64,000 nt of DNA from Glandiceps talaboti (GCF_964340395.1 NC_135563.1:21357151-21421150), one strand, 5' to 3'. Counted from the first letter of the stretch, positions 48,871 to 60,726 are shown. Made by a program: numbers and translations. The notes: generated by a model not told the origin, from the letters alone.

Positions 48871-51800
48871 ATGGCAGCCATCGCAGCAGCTCGAAGACCC
48901 GTTGTTACAATCTTCAGTAGAATTCCTGGCATTCAAGCACTGTTGCAAAAACGACATCCCAACATCCCAACAAAAGTTGTTGATGCAGGCCCGATGGGTA
49001 AGAATTGTGAAATATATTTTTGACACATCACTATCTTTACGTGTACGTATACAGCAAGGTTTAGTTGATGACCTCATGTAGACCAGACAATGTGACACGA
49101 TCGCAAATTTCATCAAATTGTACCATATGATAATCTTACAAAATTGTCTAAGATATTACTAGTCGTAAAACTACATTCCAGTGAAAATTCATAATCTCAA
49201 ACGATAGTATCGCCGTCGAGTCGTCCCTTCTCGATGTTGAGGGAAACGCATGCACCGTCTGCAAGCCGACTAAGCATGGACGTATCCCCTAATAAATCCA
49301 TGGTTTGAGCCACTTGGCCCGTGACCCCTCTCAGGTCAACATTTCCGTTTATTGAGGAACAACACGTAATATTGGCATATGAATTATGGTTCCCTTTGCC
49401 CTACAGATAATCATCCTCTGTACAATCATGGAAGTTGGTGGTTACTTCCATGCTACAATCATGGATTTATCTCCCCAAATACATCCATGTACAATGTATC
49501 ATTGTATGTGTCAAACTGTACTGTCAGGATGGAGTCAGGAGGGAATATGCGACATCTACACTGTAACCTTCCTGTGTGTAGGCACAAACCTATCCTACCT
49601 CAGGTAGGACGGCCTATGTCTAGACAGGGCTATTGTACCGCTCCTATCATGACCTGTATACCATCTGTAAGCAGAACTAGAAAGCTCAGTCATGGAGGTA
49701 GGAAGTCATTCCGATCCTACCTTTATGAGTAAGAGGAACGAGTTTACAAGTTACCAAGTTTACAGTAGAGGAATCACAGAATAGATATCTTGGCTTTCCT
49801 GGACACTAAAATCGCAATCAGAGAGGATGGATCCATGGTAGAAATATACAGAAAACCAACACACATAGACCAGTATCTAAATTGGGAGTCCAACCACTCA
49901 GAAAAGAGATCAGAGCAGAAACCCTGGCATGGTTCTTGATAATTTAGTGTTTCAATTTGACTAAACTTTCACTATACCCATGAGATATATGACAACAGTA
50001 ACTTTAAACAATTCCCCCATTCTAGTGAGAGCAACACAATTATAACACTTTTCTTGAAATTAATTTGAATATGCCGTATTATGGGAAACTAATTTGAAAA
50101 CCTTGTTGGTGTTGGTAAGATAAATTTGAAGCTAATTTTTTATATCTTCATTTTGGTAAGATACTTTGAGTACTCGGTATTTGTTAAAATATTCAATTTG
50201 AATATCATAAATGTGGTAACACTATTTTTGATATTCATATTTGGTCAAATTAATTTGAATTTAGTATTATACTATATTTGCAGTGTTCTCCTTGGTATAG
50301 AGACAGTATGGTGCTAAAACAGTCCCACCATGGCCACCGTGCTGGTTTTCTGCCATGCTTCAAAAGTTTTATATGATCCTTTAGCTTTAGTAATATTAGA
50401 ATAAACAATATTACGTAGATTATTGTGCAAATTATGCATATACACGTCACTAACCTTGTTAATATCAGTGTCCTGTGGAGAACACTGTTTTTGGTAAAAT
50501 TATTTTTAATATGATTTGTGATCTCATGGTAGTGTTTGATATTTCTGTGATTTATTAGGTAGTGGAATTTTCCTGGAGAAGAAAATGGCCCCTGAAGAAC
50601 TAAAAGAATTAGGAGAGGCAGAAATTATTTTGACTGACACACCAATTGTTATTGATATGTTGTATAAATTTCCCAATTTGAAATGGATGCAGAGTACATG
50701 GGCAGGTAAGACACACAGTTTGTATTACCGGTACAGTTCTTTTTGGAGAAGCTTGCCCAAACTGTAAAACGAATTATCAAGATCAGGGATCCTCATGACC
50801 ACAAGGTTTCATGTTGAGATAGACACCATAAAGTGTGGACTCTTTATATTTATAGAATGATATTAACAGTAACTGCTTGAAAGAAAGCGGTCAGTTGGCT
50901 GCTGACCATGGATTTTGTTTGAACTTCAAGAAATTATACCTCATGTCTGTTGTAACTGCAGTAGTGTGCATGCTGTTACTCTTTATATCATTAACTTAAT
51001 AAAGAGTTGACACAAAGTGTGTAAGTGATGTATGCGTGTTATCTTTATGGTGTCCATCTCAACATGAAACCTTGTGATCAGGCTCACTGATCTTAATAAT
51101 TTGTTTAACTCTTTCACCACCATTGGCCTCATGGAACTGTTTGTTCTCCACCAGCCCCCTCACTGACATAATGTGAGAGTGAGTGTTATGCAATCAAATT
51201 GATACAAAAATACTTAGAATTGCCCAATCTTTGAAAATTAGGTATCATTTTACTGGAAAATAAGTTGTCTATATCATACTTACAAATACACAGTACATTC
51301 AAATATCACATTCACAACTGAATTTTGGGTGAAAATAATAAAATATTGGTAAAAACCGTGTTTATTTATTGACATATCACAAATAAACAAAAACAATTAT
51401 ATTACAAACAAAATTCAAAATACCAACATTTATGTTTCTACAAAATTCTGTATTCTGGTTAAATGGTCAAATTCTGTGAAAATTTGGCAAAATATGTTAT
51501 TTTCAGTTGTATCAAATTTGAATGAAAAAAATTAACAGTTCTCTAATCTGAGTATGACGCAATAGTCAGTCCCGCACCAGCAATGAAAGGGACAAAAATA
51601 CCTGAAGTCGTTGCACCAATACCTTCTGAAAAATCAGTTTGTGTAATTATGTATCATTATTTGACAGAACAACAAAAAATTATCATCAAATTATGCTCAA
51701 AATCAGTAAAAAATGCCCACAAGTTGGTATTATACTAGTCCGAATCGGGACATGCTGTACCCACATTACCAAATATGCAATCGGGACTTTGAACTAACTT

Positions 51801-54800
51801 GATAATCTGATCCTTACATATACTGCATTTAGTTCACTCAGCCATCTCCTTGTATAAAACAATGTATTTATGGGCTGGCTGGCTCCATACTGATCACTTG
51901 TCTTTTGTTTGAGTTCAGTATATTTTGAAATCAGAGGTCTGGTTTTTCTCACCAAATGAATGTCCTTGTTCTTTTTTTGTAGGTGTTGATAGCGTCTTTG
52001 ATAATTTAGATAAATCTAAACCACTACCATCCTATAAACTTACAAGATTTGCAGGAATGTTTGGTATTCACATGAGGGAGTACATCATCGGTCACATTAT
52101 TGCCAGAGAGAGAGTATTTGATGAGCTTAGGGAAGATCAAGCAAAAGGAATATGGTGAGTCATTTTTAAACTTGCAAGGTTTATCTCATATTGACTAATG
52201 TTTCCTTAACTGTTGTACAGTGCTATTATAGAGGGAAATATGACTTTGACTTTACTTGCTGGGGAGATTTAATAAGGAGAATATTGAGCATTACTTATCT
52301 CGACTCTCCTCTAGGGAGATTTAAGAATGCCAAATGTGAGCTTTTCTTACCTCGACTGTCCTCTAGGGAGATTTAAGAATGCCAATGTGAGTTTTATTTA
52401 TCTGAACATGTGAGTTTTACTTATCTTGACTGTCCTAATGAGATTGAAAAAGTGGAGATGTGAGTTATCTCAACATTTCTTGGTAGATTTAAAATTCCAG
52501 AAGTAGTATAAAACAGGAACATAATTGTAAAGAGGATATTGGTAAAAAAGAACACATTTGATAATACTGTTTATTTCTGTTTTCTTTAGGGATTATTCAT
52601 TACGTGCAAATTATCGTTTACTCACATCTCTATCCATTGGTATACTGGGTGTAGGAGATATTGGAAAATCTAGTAAGTAGCTATAAAGTGGCTATATCAA
52701 TGAGAAAAGGGTACTTATTTTGATGAATACAACTTTACCTTGTTTTACTACTTGAAAAAACAATGTGAAAGAACTTTAGCCCAAGGTTGTGTTGAGAATT
52801 CAATTAATTGCAAAAGAAAATGGGTATAAAGTTTGTTATTGTACATAAGGAAGTGATTTGTAAACAAAGTAGCTATACACAAGTAATGGCATGAATTCAC
52901 CAGTACTTAATCAAACTATTTATATGTATTGATGTTCCAATATATGAGGCAGCGACAGATGCATGCAGAGTTGACATGTATAGTGATTACTTACGTTCAC
53001 CAAGGTTGTTTACTAATGAAATGAAAACCCTACAAACAAGATTAAACCTGCAACAGTCAGTTTTGAATTGGTTTTATTTCAAATTCCCATGATGCTATAT
53101 ACTGAGGTATCATTATATAGTCCTGCAGTTCAGTGACAGTGATGTTTTAGTGCGATTTAGTTGTTCAGTGGTTGAGGGCAGTATTTTTCGTAAGGTGAAG
53201 AAAACAATAATTATGTGTTTCCGATAACTTGGCCACAGAAAATAGGGTAGGTAGGTCAGGATTTTATTTGATTTGATTTTTGTAATTGTTTTTATTTTTG
53301 AAAATATTGCTTCGACCCAAAAACAAATGAAATGTCGGTCAGAATACCCCTTTTGTGATACTTTGATGAAATATGTACAGACATCACTGGGGAAAGAAAA
53401 CAGATGTACATGAAGGTCAAGAAGACAAAGAATTTCTTATCTTTTCTCTTAAATGTTTAAAAAATGTTTGGCGTCGTCAGCTGCTTAAACTAGGATTGGT
53501 CAGGTTATTGGAAACACACAATTTTTTTTTATTTGCCAAAGGTTTCACCGTTTGAGAACCCCGGTAACAGAAAGGGGAATATGGTAAAACTGGCAGAGTT
53601 TCCAATACATTACACCATGATTTTTTGATGGGGAACCCCGGTAAAATGACTGGGGAACTCAGGTAGATTTTACCTGCTTACCTGCTTAGTGGTGGCACCA
53701 TCAGACACTGTGCATAGGTCATAGGTCATAGGTCATAGGTCAGCTTGTAACTGCTCACATGATGACTCTGTATTATCAACTTTGAATTGTATAGGATGGA
53801 TGGGAAGGGGTTACTCTTCATCCACAATTTGATATCCACACTGTGATGTGACACATGTCCTTTGTGTTTGCCTATTATGCACCACCTTATGGCCAAACCA
53901 ATCAATGCACAGTATAGATAACAACTGATGCAGACCTACATGTTACAACTTTGTCAACTGTTTCTGATATACATCCCAATAGACAATTGTCAAAAATGTC
54001 ACCTACTTATTTCTCAACAGTTGCTGAGGCTTGTAAACTCTTTGGTATGACAGTATGGGGACTAGTCAGACAAGATTTACCAATAGAGGAAAGATCACCT
54101 CATGTGGATCACTATCTAAAAATGGATGCTTTGCCTGAATTACTACAGAACTGTGATTATGTCTGTAATGTTTTACCAAGCACAAATCAGACGAAGGGAT
54201 TACTAAATGGAAACATACTGGAAAACTGCAAGGAAAAAGTAAGTACTGGAAAACTGCAAGGAAAGAGTAAGCATTTCAGAAAACTGGAAACTGACAAGAG
54301 ACAAGAGAGAGTACATATAGAGGAAATGTATGTATTGTGAAAAGATGTAAGAAAGGAGCATTCAGGAAAAATGTAAGGAAAGGTAATAAGTAATACATGT
54401 ATGTACATAGGCAGACATATAATAATAATAATAAATTTATTGCCAGAAATTAAAGGTTTACAAAATATTCTAATCTTAGCTACAAATGTACAAATATATC
54501 AAAATTAACAAGTCAAATGTGCCATAAAATAGAACAATGTAGACGATTACAAACAAATTTCTGGCTAGGGACACAAAAATAGTTCTTAGGAACTAGTCGA
54601 GCTTGTGGCCCCAAAGAAGAACTCATTGTGATTATGCGGTGCGTTGTGTTAGACTGACAGCTTGGAAATTACTACAAATTCATTTGACAAAAAGAGAATA
54701 AAAGTGAGAACAGAAACAATACACAAATCAATTTGAAAAAAGGTGTTGTTTTAAATGCAGTTTAAAGTTGGCTCTATTACTATTTTTTCAGAGTCAGGCA

Positions 54801-56143
54801 GAGAGTTTGAATGTTTCATTGTGTGGCGTATTTGAGGCTATGTTGGTTTATGGAGAGATTTACTTTTGGAATATAGAAATTGTCGTTCGTGGCAAGTCTT
54901 GTTGGGTAGTTGTGGGGCAGTTCGTCAAGGTAGTGATTGATATCATGTACAAAGTAATTATTCTTTAAAAATAAGTAAACAGGTGTGTAATTTACATTGC
55001 TTGTAGACATCTAAAATGTTGAGTTGCTGGAAAACGTGATGAGGCATACTGTCTTTTTTTTGTATTTTGAGAATGGGTAGTAGAAAAGTTGAATACGTGT
55101 TCCCCTAAATCTCGATGCAATAGCAAATAGTATCATAGAATTGTAAAGGAGGATGAGAATTGACCTTGGAATAAAATGGCGAATTTGGGATATAATGCCT
55201 ACTAAAGGAGCGATTGATTTGTTTAATTTTTCAATAGTTTTCCAATTCATGTGTTGGTCTATGGAGACTCCTAAATAGTTATTTGATAGAACGCCTTCTA
55301 TCGGGGACCCGTCTACACTCAGCTTACCCGTAATTTGCACAGCTTTACTGGATGAGCATGTAATTTGTCTTATCAGAGTTTATAGTTAACTTATTTGAAT
55401 TGCACCATTTACATAGTAAATTACCCTCTGAAAGTCAATATCAATAGTGTCAAGCTTAACTGTACAGTCGTTGAGAAATTTAAACAAGTTTGTGTCATCA
55501 GCAAAAAGTCTAAAATCAAAAGTGCTAGTCGAGTATACAATGTCATTTATATACAAAAGCAATAGAATGGGTCCTAAAATCGAACCTTGCGGGACTCCAC
55601 ATTTAATAAACTTGTACGAGGAAATGTTATCAATTGAGACTGTTTGCTGTTGACTTGAAAGATAACTCTTGAACCGTTGAAGTGGTAAGCCTCAAATTCC
55701 GTAGTGATCCAGTTTCTTTAGAAGAATGTTGTGGTTTAATGTGTCAAACGCTTTCCTGAGATCTATGAAAATACCGAAAGTGATAAGTCCATTGTCAATT
55801 TTTTCTGCGATGCCAGAGATTAGGTCCGCAAGGGCAAGTTTTGTACTGTTTTCTTTTTTAAATCCATACTGAGATTTTAAAAGAATATCATGTTTCTCTA
55901 GGTACTCAGTTAGTTGTTTGTTCACAATTGATTTGAAAATTTTACTAAGTATAGGAAGAATCGATATGGGTCTATAGTTGCAGACATCAGAAACAGATCC
56001 TTTTTTATAAACTGGTATCATTTTTGCTATTTTCAGTTGATCGGGGTTTTGTTGGGGCAGTTGGAATTCAAATTAGTACATACATACATCCATACATCCA
56101 TACATCCATACATCCATCCATCCATCCATCCCTACCTACCTAC

Positions 56144-56228
<85 letters not shown>

Positions 56229-59200
56229 TACATACATACATACATACATACATACGTAGTGTAAATACATTACATGTCATTATATACTTCCACAGGATCT
56301 TACAATTTATACTTCTTTCCCTTTTACAGAAGTCAGTGTTCATCAATATTGGTAGGGGAGACATAATGAGTGAAGAAAGCCTATTGAACGCTTTGAGGTA
56401 AGTGTCAGGTCTGTTGACTAAAATGTAGACAAGTCAAAGATACAAACAACCCCCCCCCCCCCCCCCCCCACCCAGTTAGCACTAATTTGTTTTTTGCCAC
56501 ATAAGTTACAGGATTGTGGGTAATATATTGTACAGTGAGTTGAGTGTTCCTCACCCCAATCATTAGTCTGACTTAGAACACCACCAATCCCATGTTCTGA
56601 AGCATAAACCTGTAAGACAAAAGGTTTTGTATAATCTGGGTTGTGCAATATAAGATCGGAAGTCAGGGCTTCCTTTAGTCTGCAAAATGATGACAGTTCT
56701 GTCAAAGGATATGTAATTTCAGCAAAGTTAGGAATGAACTTACAGTAGTAACCTACAAGACCTAAAAATACATGCACATCATGCTTCATCTGTGGCTGTG
56801 GATACTTTTGCACAGCTTCAATTTTGTCAGGTAGTGCTTTCACTTTAGCTGCAACATGACCAACCAATGATGCCTGTGCACCACTAAAGTAGCATTTGCT
56901 TGGTTTTGCTGTAAGCGTTGCTTTATGCAGTCTCTCGAACACATCCTGTAAATGTAATAAATGTTGTTCCCACACATTATCATGTATTTCCATGTCATCC
57001 ATATAAGACCCTGCATAATCACTTGTGCCATACAATACTGCATTGACAAGACACTGAACTGTAGCTGGTGCATTCTTCATTCCAAACAGCATCACTGTAA
57101 ACTCAAACAAACCATATATGGTGATTAAGGCTGACTCAGGGGAATTTGCCAATAGCCCTTTGTTAGATCGATTGTAGATATATAGCATGAATTTCCCATT
57201 GTTTCACTACATGCTGCATTGGATATGCATCAAACTTTGTAACTTGATTTAAACGGCAATACATGTAATCCACACAAAAAAAGGTTTGAACTGTCTTTCA
57301 CACTTAAACTATTGGGCTAAAACTACTTTGCTATTAATTTACTTTGTGACTGCGGCGATAATGGCCAAATGATGGCGATATTTATTTTTGAAAAGTCTTC
57401 ATTTAAATGTCTAGCCCATTTTATTCATAATGAGCTATCTAATGAGATCTTGACCTTTTGAATTTGACCTCTATCTTCAATTTCAAATAGCCAAAAATCA
57501 TCATAGTGTGTAGGAGCACAACTTTGTTATGCATGGGCTGATATAACTATTACACCTGGGTCCTGGCACAAATGTCAGATACAGTAGTTGACATATGCAC
57601 TTCACTTTGTTTTGTGACCTTCACAATAATAACCATATGGTGACCATATTTATCATATAAAAAATTCAAAATATGAATTAAGGAAGTTTGAGGGCTTGTT
57701 ATGTTACATTTGTACCCCCATAAATCATTAATCTTGTATGTCTTCCAGACAAAAGTGGATATCCAGTGCTATATTAGATGTGTTTCCGATTGAACCATTG
57801 CCTGCAGAAAGTCCACTGTGGAACATGAAACAGGTAAATTAATACAAATATTTGGACAATTACCTCAGATAGTGAGACAGTGAAATGGTCAGTTGGCAGT
57901 GTGGTCTCACTCTGTTTATCTGATATGTATAAGTTAGGCAAGCTGGCGAGGGTTAGAAGCCATGTTGTGTGTGTACCTACCTGTAAAAGGCTGTATGTGT
58001 TATTATATGCCTGTTCCATGTTCATAACAATGATTTATATTGAAATACCTACATTGTCTTTGAGAGGCTTCGATAGGCTGAAATTTGACATCTTTTTAGT
58101 CATGAATATCACAACAACAACAGACAGCGAGACAGTCATGTCTCTTCCTATCCATCTGTTCAATATTTCTAAACTTCTGAAAAAGACAGACAAGCAAATA
58201 GACTAATGGACAGACAAACTAACAAAGATAAACAAAGAAATGAACAAAATGGATGAAAATCGGCAAACAATACTAACAGTGATGAACAAAGAAATGAACA
58301 AGTAAATGAAAAAAGGCAAACAAACTAACAGAGATGAACACAGCAATGGATGGTAAGATAAATAAACAAAAATGGACCTGGCATGCAGACGGGCCCCTTC
58401 CACTACACTGACCCACTTGGTCTGTGTCATATACCCAGTAGATTATTATTCTAAGTGATAGTAGAGTAAGATGTCGATCTTTATTATCATATTTTTATAT
58501 CTTTATATATTCTATATATCTTTAGTAACTTTGTCACCACCTGTAATGCTCTGTCCACCGTTGCTTTGTCGGTATTTAGGGGATGATGTTATGTGATGTT
58601 ACATTGATAAATTTGGCAAACATTTAGACTTATTAGTAACAATATCTTGAAAAAAGTGCAGGCAAGTAGTAAACAATACTCTTAATGGTAGCGAATCACG
58701 TAAAGTTGTTAGTTGATAAAGTATGCAAAATATAAAAAAGCTCTCTACATTTCACTTTTACCATTGATGAGGTTTATGTTCTGTATTTTGTTTTTCCAGG
58801 TTACAGTATCGCCACATATAGCTGCTATCAGTTTTTCGGAAGAGGTAGGTTGAATTGGTAACAAATATTTCCATTACATTTGCATATAAATATTGTACAT
58901 TTACTTATATCATTAGTCAACAGGTGTTAAGATGTATAATACTACTAACTGGTATTTCAAAATAATATATATTGTATTCAACAGTACTTGTATGCAACTT
59001 TGACCAAAACATCTGAACAATCCCAGAAATGGCTGACATCCGTATGTCACTTTCTGTTGCACCAGCAAGCTAGGGAGTCTCTTGTGTTTTGTTAATTAGT
59101 ATCTTACACACTTAGCAGGTAATCCCCATACAATGGAAATGAGAAACTAAATAAGCACATAAAGAATCCCTATACCAGTGGAGAAACACAAACAGTACAA

Positions 59201-59961
59201 CCAATAGTGAGAGATGTTGATATGATCTTATTTATTCATTGGGCCAGTATTTAATGTAAAAAAATTGATAAGGCACTAATGTCAGATACAGTAGTTCATA
59301 TATGCACTTCACTTTGTTTTGTGAACTTTACTGTAACAACCTATATTTGTCATAAAAATTCAAAATACAAAAGTTGCCTAGGGGAGGGCACCATCAACAG
59401 AGACTTGTTATTCATCTGTATTGTTTGTTTTTGTTTTAACCCCCGAAGAAGGAGGCTAGTACAATGGGCTCTATGTGTCCATTTAATCTTAATTATTCAT
59501 TGGGTCAGTATTTTCAGACTTAGCCCCTGAATGCATAATTTCTTTGACATGCAATATCCAATTTCATTCATACCATGCACAAAAGTGACATATATTATGG
59601 GATATATGCATGTTTACAAATATGCAAATTTAACTGAATGGTGGCCATATTTGTAGTTAAAAAATCCATATTATTTATTGTGTAACTCAAAATCTTAACA
59701 CATAGAGACTCCATTCAAGTGTCTCCCTTCATATTATTAAGTGTAAGCTTTCTTTTGGAATCTTTGATCAAAATCAAGCTATTTCTTACATATCACAGAC
59801 ACTTTCATCTTATGTGTTCTACAAAGACATGTTTTGCTACAACAACAACTAATTTCATTCTACTTCCTTGACAGGTTGTTGATCTTTTCTCGGAAAATTA
59901 TGAAAAGTATGTGAACGGGGAAGAACTAAATTATGAAGTCAGCTGGGAACGAGGATACTAA
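48871..59961 (+). CDS. D-2-hydroxyacid dehydrogenase, GhrA-type glyoxylate/hydroxypyruvate reductase
   Basis: Nine exons with GT-AG borders and consistent phases: 48871-48997, 50559-50705, 51983-52154, 52590-52672, 54021-54238, 56330-56397, 57749-57833, 58800-58844, 59875-59961. The protein has 343 residues, the usual family size. The nucleotide fold starts at ILGVGDIGKS (G169-x-G171-xx-G174). Catalytic residues are R258 (NIGRGD), E287 (DVFPIEP) and H306 (SPHIAA). The phrase EPLPAESPLW is characteristic of the GhrA subfamily. Arg193 at the end of the second strand (VWGLVR), where NAD enzymes carry an acidic residue, suggests NADPH use. It probably reduces glyoxylate and hydroxypyruvate in the cytosol or mitochondrion; the N terminus MAAIAAARRP could be a weak targeting signal. 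The ATG lies in a good context (acaagATGG). The enzyme looks intact. Confidence 0.92.
49763..49940 (+). pseudogene. Penelope-like retroelement remnant in dehydrogenase intron 1
   Basis: One frame reads DILAFLDTKIAIREDG then VEIYRKPTHIDQYLNWES, the pattern found just after the reverse-transcriptase palm in Penelope-like (Neptune-type) proteins. The segment just before it continues in another frame, so a frameshift is present, and a stop codon follows at about 49938. Only a fragment of the element is visible. Confidence 0.55.
50771..51103. mobile_element. MITE with long inverted arms in dehydrogenase intron 2
   Basis: The left arm runs from gaattatcaagatcagggat (50771) through caaggtttcatgttgagat and gacaccataaag; the right arm is its complement (ctttatggtgtcc, atctcaacatgaaaccttg, ending cttaataatttg at 51103). 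Inner sequences also pair (gactctttatat with its complement), so arms reach about 115 bp. The flanks tgtaaaac and tgtttaac match at six of eight positions, a possible decayed 8-bp duplication. No ORF. Confidence 0.75.
52291..52470. repeat. About 50-bp tandem repeat in dehydrogenase intron 3
   Basis: Two clear copies (52291-52341, 52342-52391) share ctcgactgtcctctagggag and atttaagaatgcca; diverged copies flank them (gctggggagatttaataagg before, ttatcttgactgtcctaatg after). Confidence 0.75.
53554..53684. repeat. Dispersed repeat family member 3
   Basis: gagaaccccggtaacagaaa, atatggtaaaac, then tgatggggaaccccggtaaa and ggggaactcaggtagatttt. It is the best preserved of three copies. It sits in dehydrogenase intron 4. 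Confidence 0.55.
54210..54270 (+). promoter_or_regulatory. Tandemly duplicated splice donor of dehydrogenase exon 5
   Basis: The exon end tactggaaaactgcaaggaa followed by the donor gtaagt (54239) is repeated 28 bp later, with a second donor gtaagc at 54267. Using the second site would add 28 nt and shift the frame, so I placed the exon end at 54238, which joins in frame to exon 6. Confidence 0.75.
54421..56076 (-). pseudogene. CR1/Jockey-like non-LTR retrotransposon remnant in dehydrogenase intron 5
   Basis: On the minus strand, from 56076 downward, the frame shows reverse-transcriptase block IAKMIPVYKKGSVSD then YRPISILPILSKIFKSIVNK, followed by palm elements (SQYGFKKENST, GIFIDLRKAFDTLNH). 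After breaks, a second segment (55340-55011) has SNNYLGVSIDQHMNWK and a thumb-like tail. The 3' end is a run of ATT trinucleotides at about 54421-54435 preceded by caataaattt (minus). The catalytic palm is interrupted by stops, and the 5' end stops at a microsatellite (56077). It is antisense to the host gene and inactive. Confidence 0.85.
56077..56254. repeat. (ACAT)n-(CATC)n-(CTAC)n-(CA)n compound microsatellite
   Basis: ACAT and CATC blocks, a short CTAC block, then about 75 bp of CA dinucleotide and a final ACAT block. It abuts the truncated 5' end of the non-LTR element, about 75 bp before exon 6. Confidence 0.95.
56450..56469. repeat. Poly-C run of 20
   Basis: An uninterrupted C homopolymer at the left edge of the antisense Ty3/gypsy fragment; possibly an assembly-sensitive length. 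Confidence 0.85.
56480..57300 (-). pseudogene. Ty3/gypsy retrotransposon pol remnant in dehydrogenase intron 6
   Basis: The minus strand carries reverse-transcriptase sequence: an upstream VTKFDAYPM segment, a frame change near 57190, then LFEFTVMLFGMKNAPAT, the active-site box SYMDDMEIH (YMDD kept), and the connection/RNase H part with FLGLVGYYCKFIPNF and the RNase H start FVLQVYASEHGIGGVLSQ, where the usual Asp-Ala-Ser is Tyr-Ala-Ser. Frameshifts and missing gag, integrase and LTRs show it is a dead fragment. The flanks give no LTR. It is in opposite orientation to the host gene. Confidence 0.88.
57565..57690. repeat. Dispersed direct repeat, copy 1
   Basis: tgtcagatacagtagttgac, atatgcacttcactttgttt and tgtgaccttcacaataataa recur in the same order at 59274-59400. 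Related looser copies (the phrase atggtggccatattt and similar) lie at about 57340-57400 and 59600-59670. Confidence 0.7.
59274..59400. repeat. Dispersed direct repeat, copy 2
   Basis: ggcactaatgtcagatacag, then atatgcacttcactttgttt and tttgtcataaaaattcaaaa. It shares order and spacing with copy 1 and lies in dehydrogenase intron 8, while copy 1 lies in intron 6. Confidence 0.7.
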
Positions 59962-60210
59962 CTAAAAGTATCTTGTCAAAGATACAAATTCAACTATTGA
60001 TCAGCTGAGAATATGGATAAGTTTTGGACAAAAACTCTTAATAATTTACTCATCAAAGAACACAGATAAAGAGTAATGAGTAAAAAATGATATCATGTAA
60101 TAATCTAATCATGTCAGCTGAGAGTGAACATCCTTAAATGTTGTATTCTTGAATACAAATTTCAAATTATAATTAATGTCATTGTATATATATCTTGGGG
60201 TAATACTCTC

Positions 60211-60216
60211 AATAAA
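60211..60216 (+). promoter_or_regulatory. Polyadenylation signal of the dehydrogenase gene
   Basis: AATAAA 250 bp past the stop codon at 59959-59961, followed by a T/G-rich stretch (gtatgttttggta). It is the first canonical signal after the stop. Confidence 0.7.
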
Positions 60217-60479
60217 GTATAACTAAGAAGTATGTTTTGGTATTAAAATGTATTGTATTGATTAGTATAGTAGACTCTACCCTCACTCCCCTCACCCGAA
60301 GTTTTTCGTGTCAGGAATTTTCAGTGTGCAGTTATTATCAATGCTTGCAATTTTTATTCGAATGGGTATGAGTAGGAAACGAACTGGACACAGTCCTGTA
60401 GACTAACTATTTGGCGTCCCGGAATTGACCCATGATGCCGTTTTGGTCCCTTGCTTCCCTATGTCAAATAGTCGCTTAT

Positions 60480-60600
60480 ATATCTGTGGTACTATTGTAC
60501 TCTAACGGGGTTCGAACTGGAAACAATTACATAGGCTTAGGTCTCGATGTCCACTACTTTAACCACTACTCCACATGTCTGTTGTGATTTCCTATGTTAC
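60480..60600 (-). repeat. tRNA-derived SINE head (Ser/Leu-like)
   Basis: On the minus strand tggttaaagtagtggac resembles the A box and D arm of Ser/Leu tRNAs, and cagttcgaacccc (about 60525-60513) is a near-perfect B box, about 45 bp further on. A full cloverleaf cannot be folded, so this is a SINE rather than a tRNA gene. The body probably extends toward 60300. Confidence 0.5.
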
Positions 60601-60726
60601 ATTATCTATATATCTTATAACTAATTGCCTTCAGTGAAAAAAAAAATCTTTCATCTTTAAAACTTTATGAGAATCGAACATTGGAACATGAGGCTGAGGT
60701 AAATGTGTTGCGCGCGCGTGTGCTCA

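Noticed and set aside
49379-49732. ORF of 117 codons in dehydrogenase intron 1
   Set aside because: Low-complexity and locally duplicated sequence; no connection to the Penelope-like frame.
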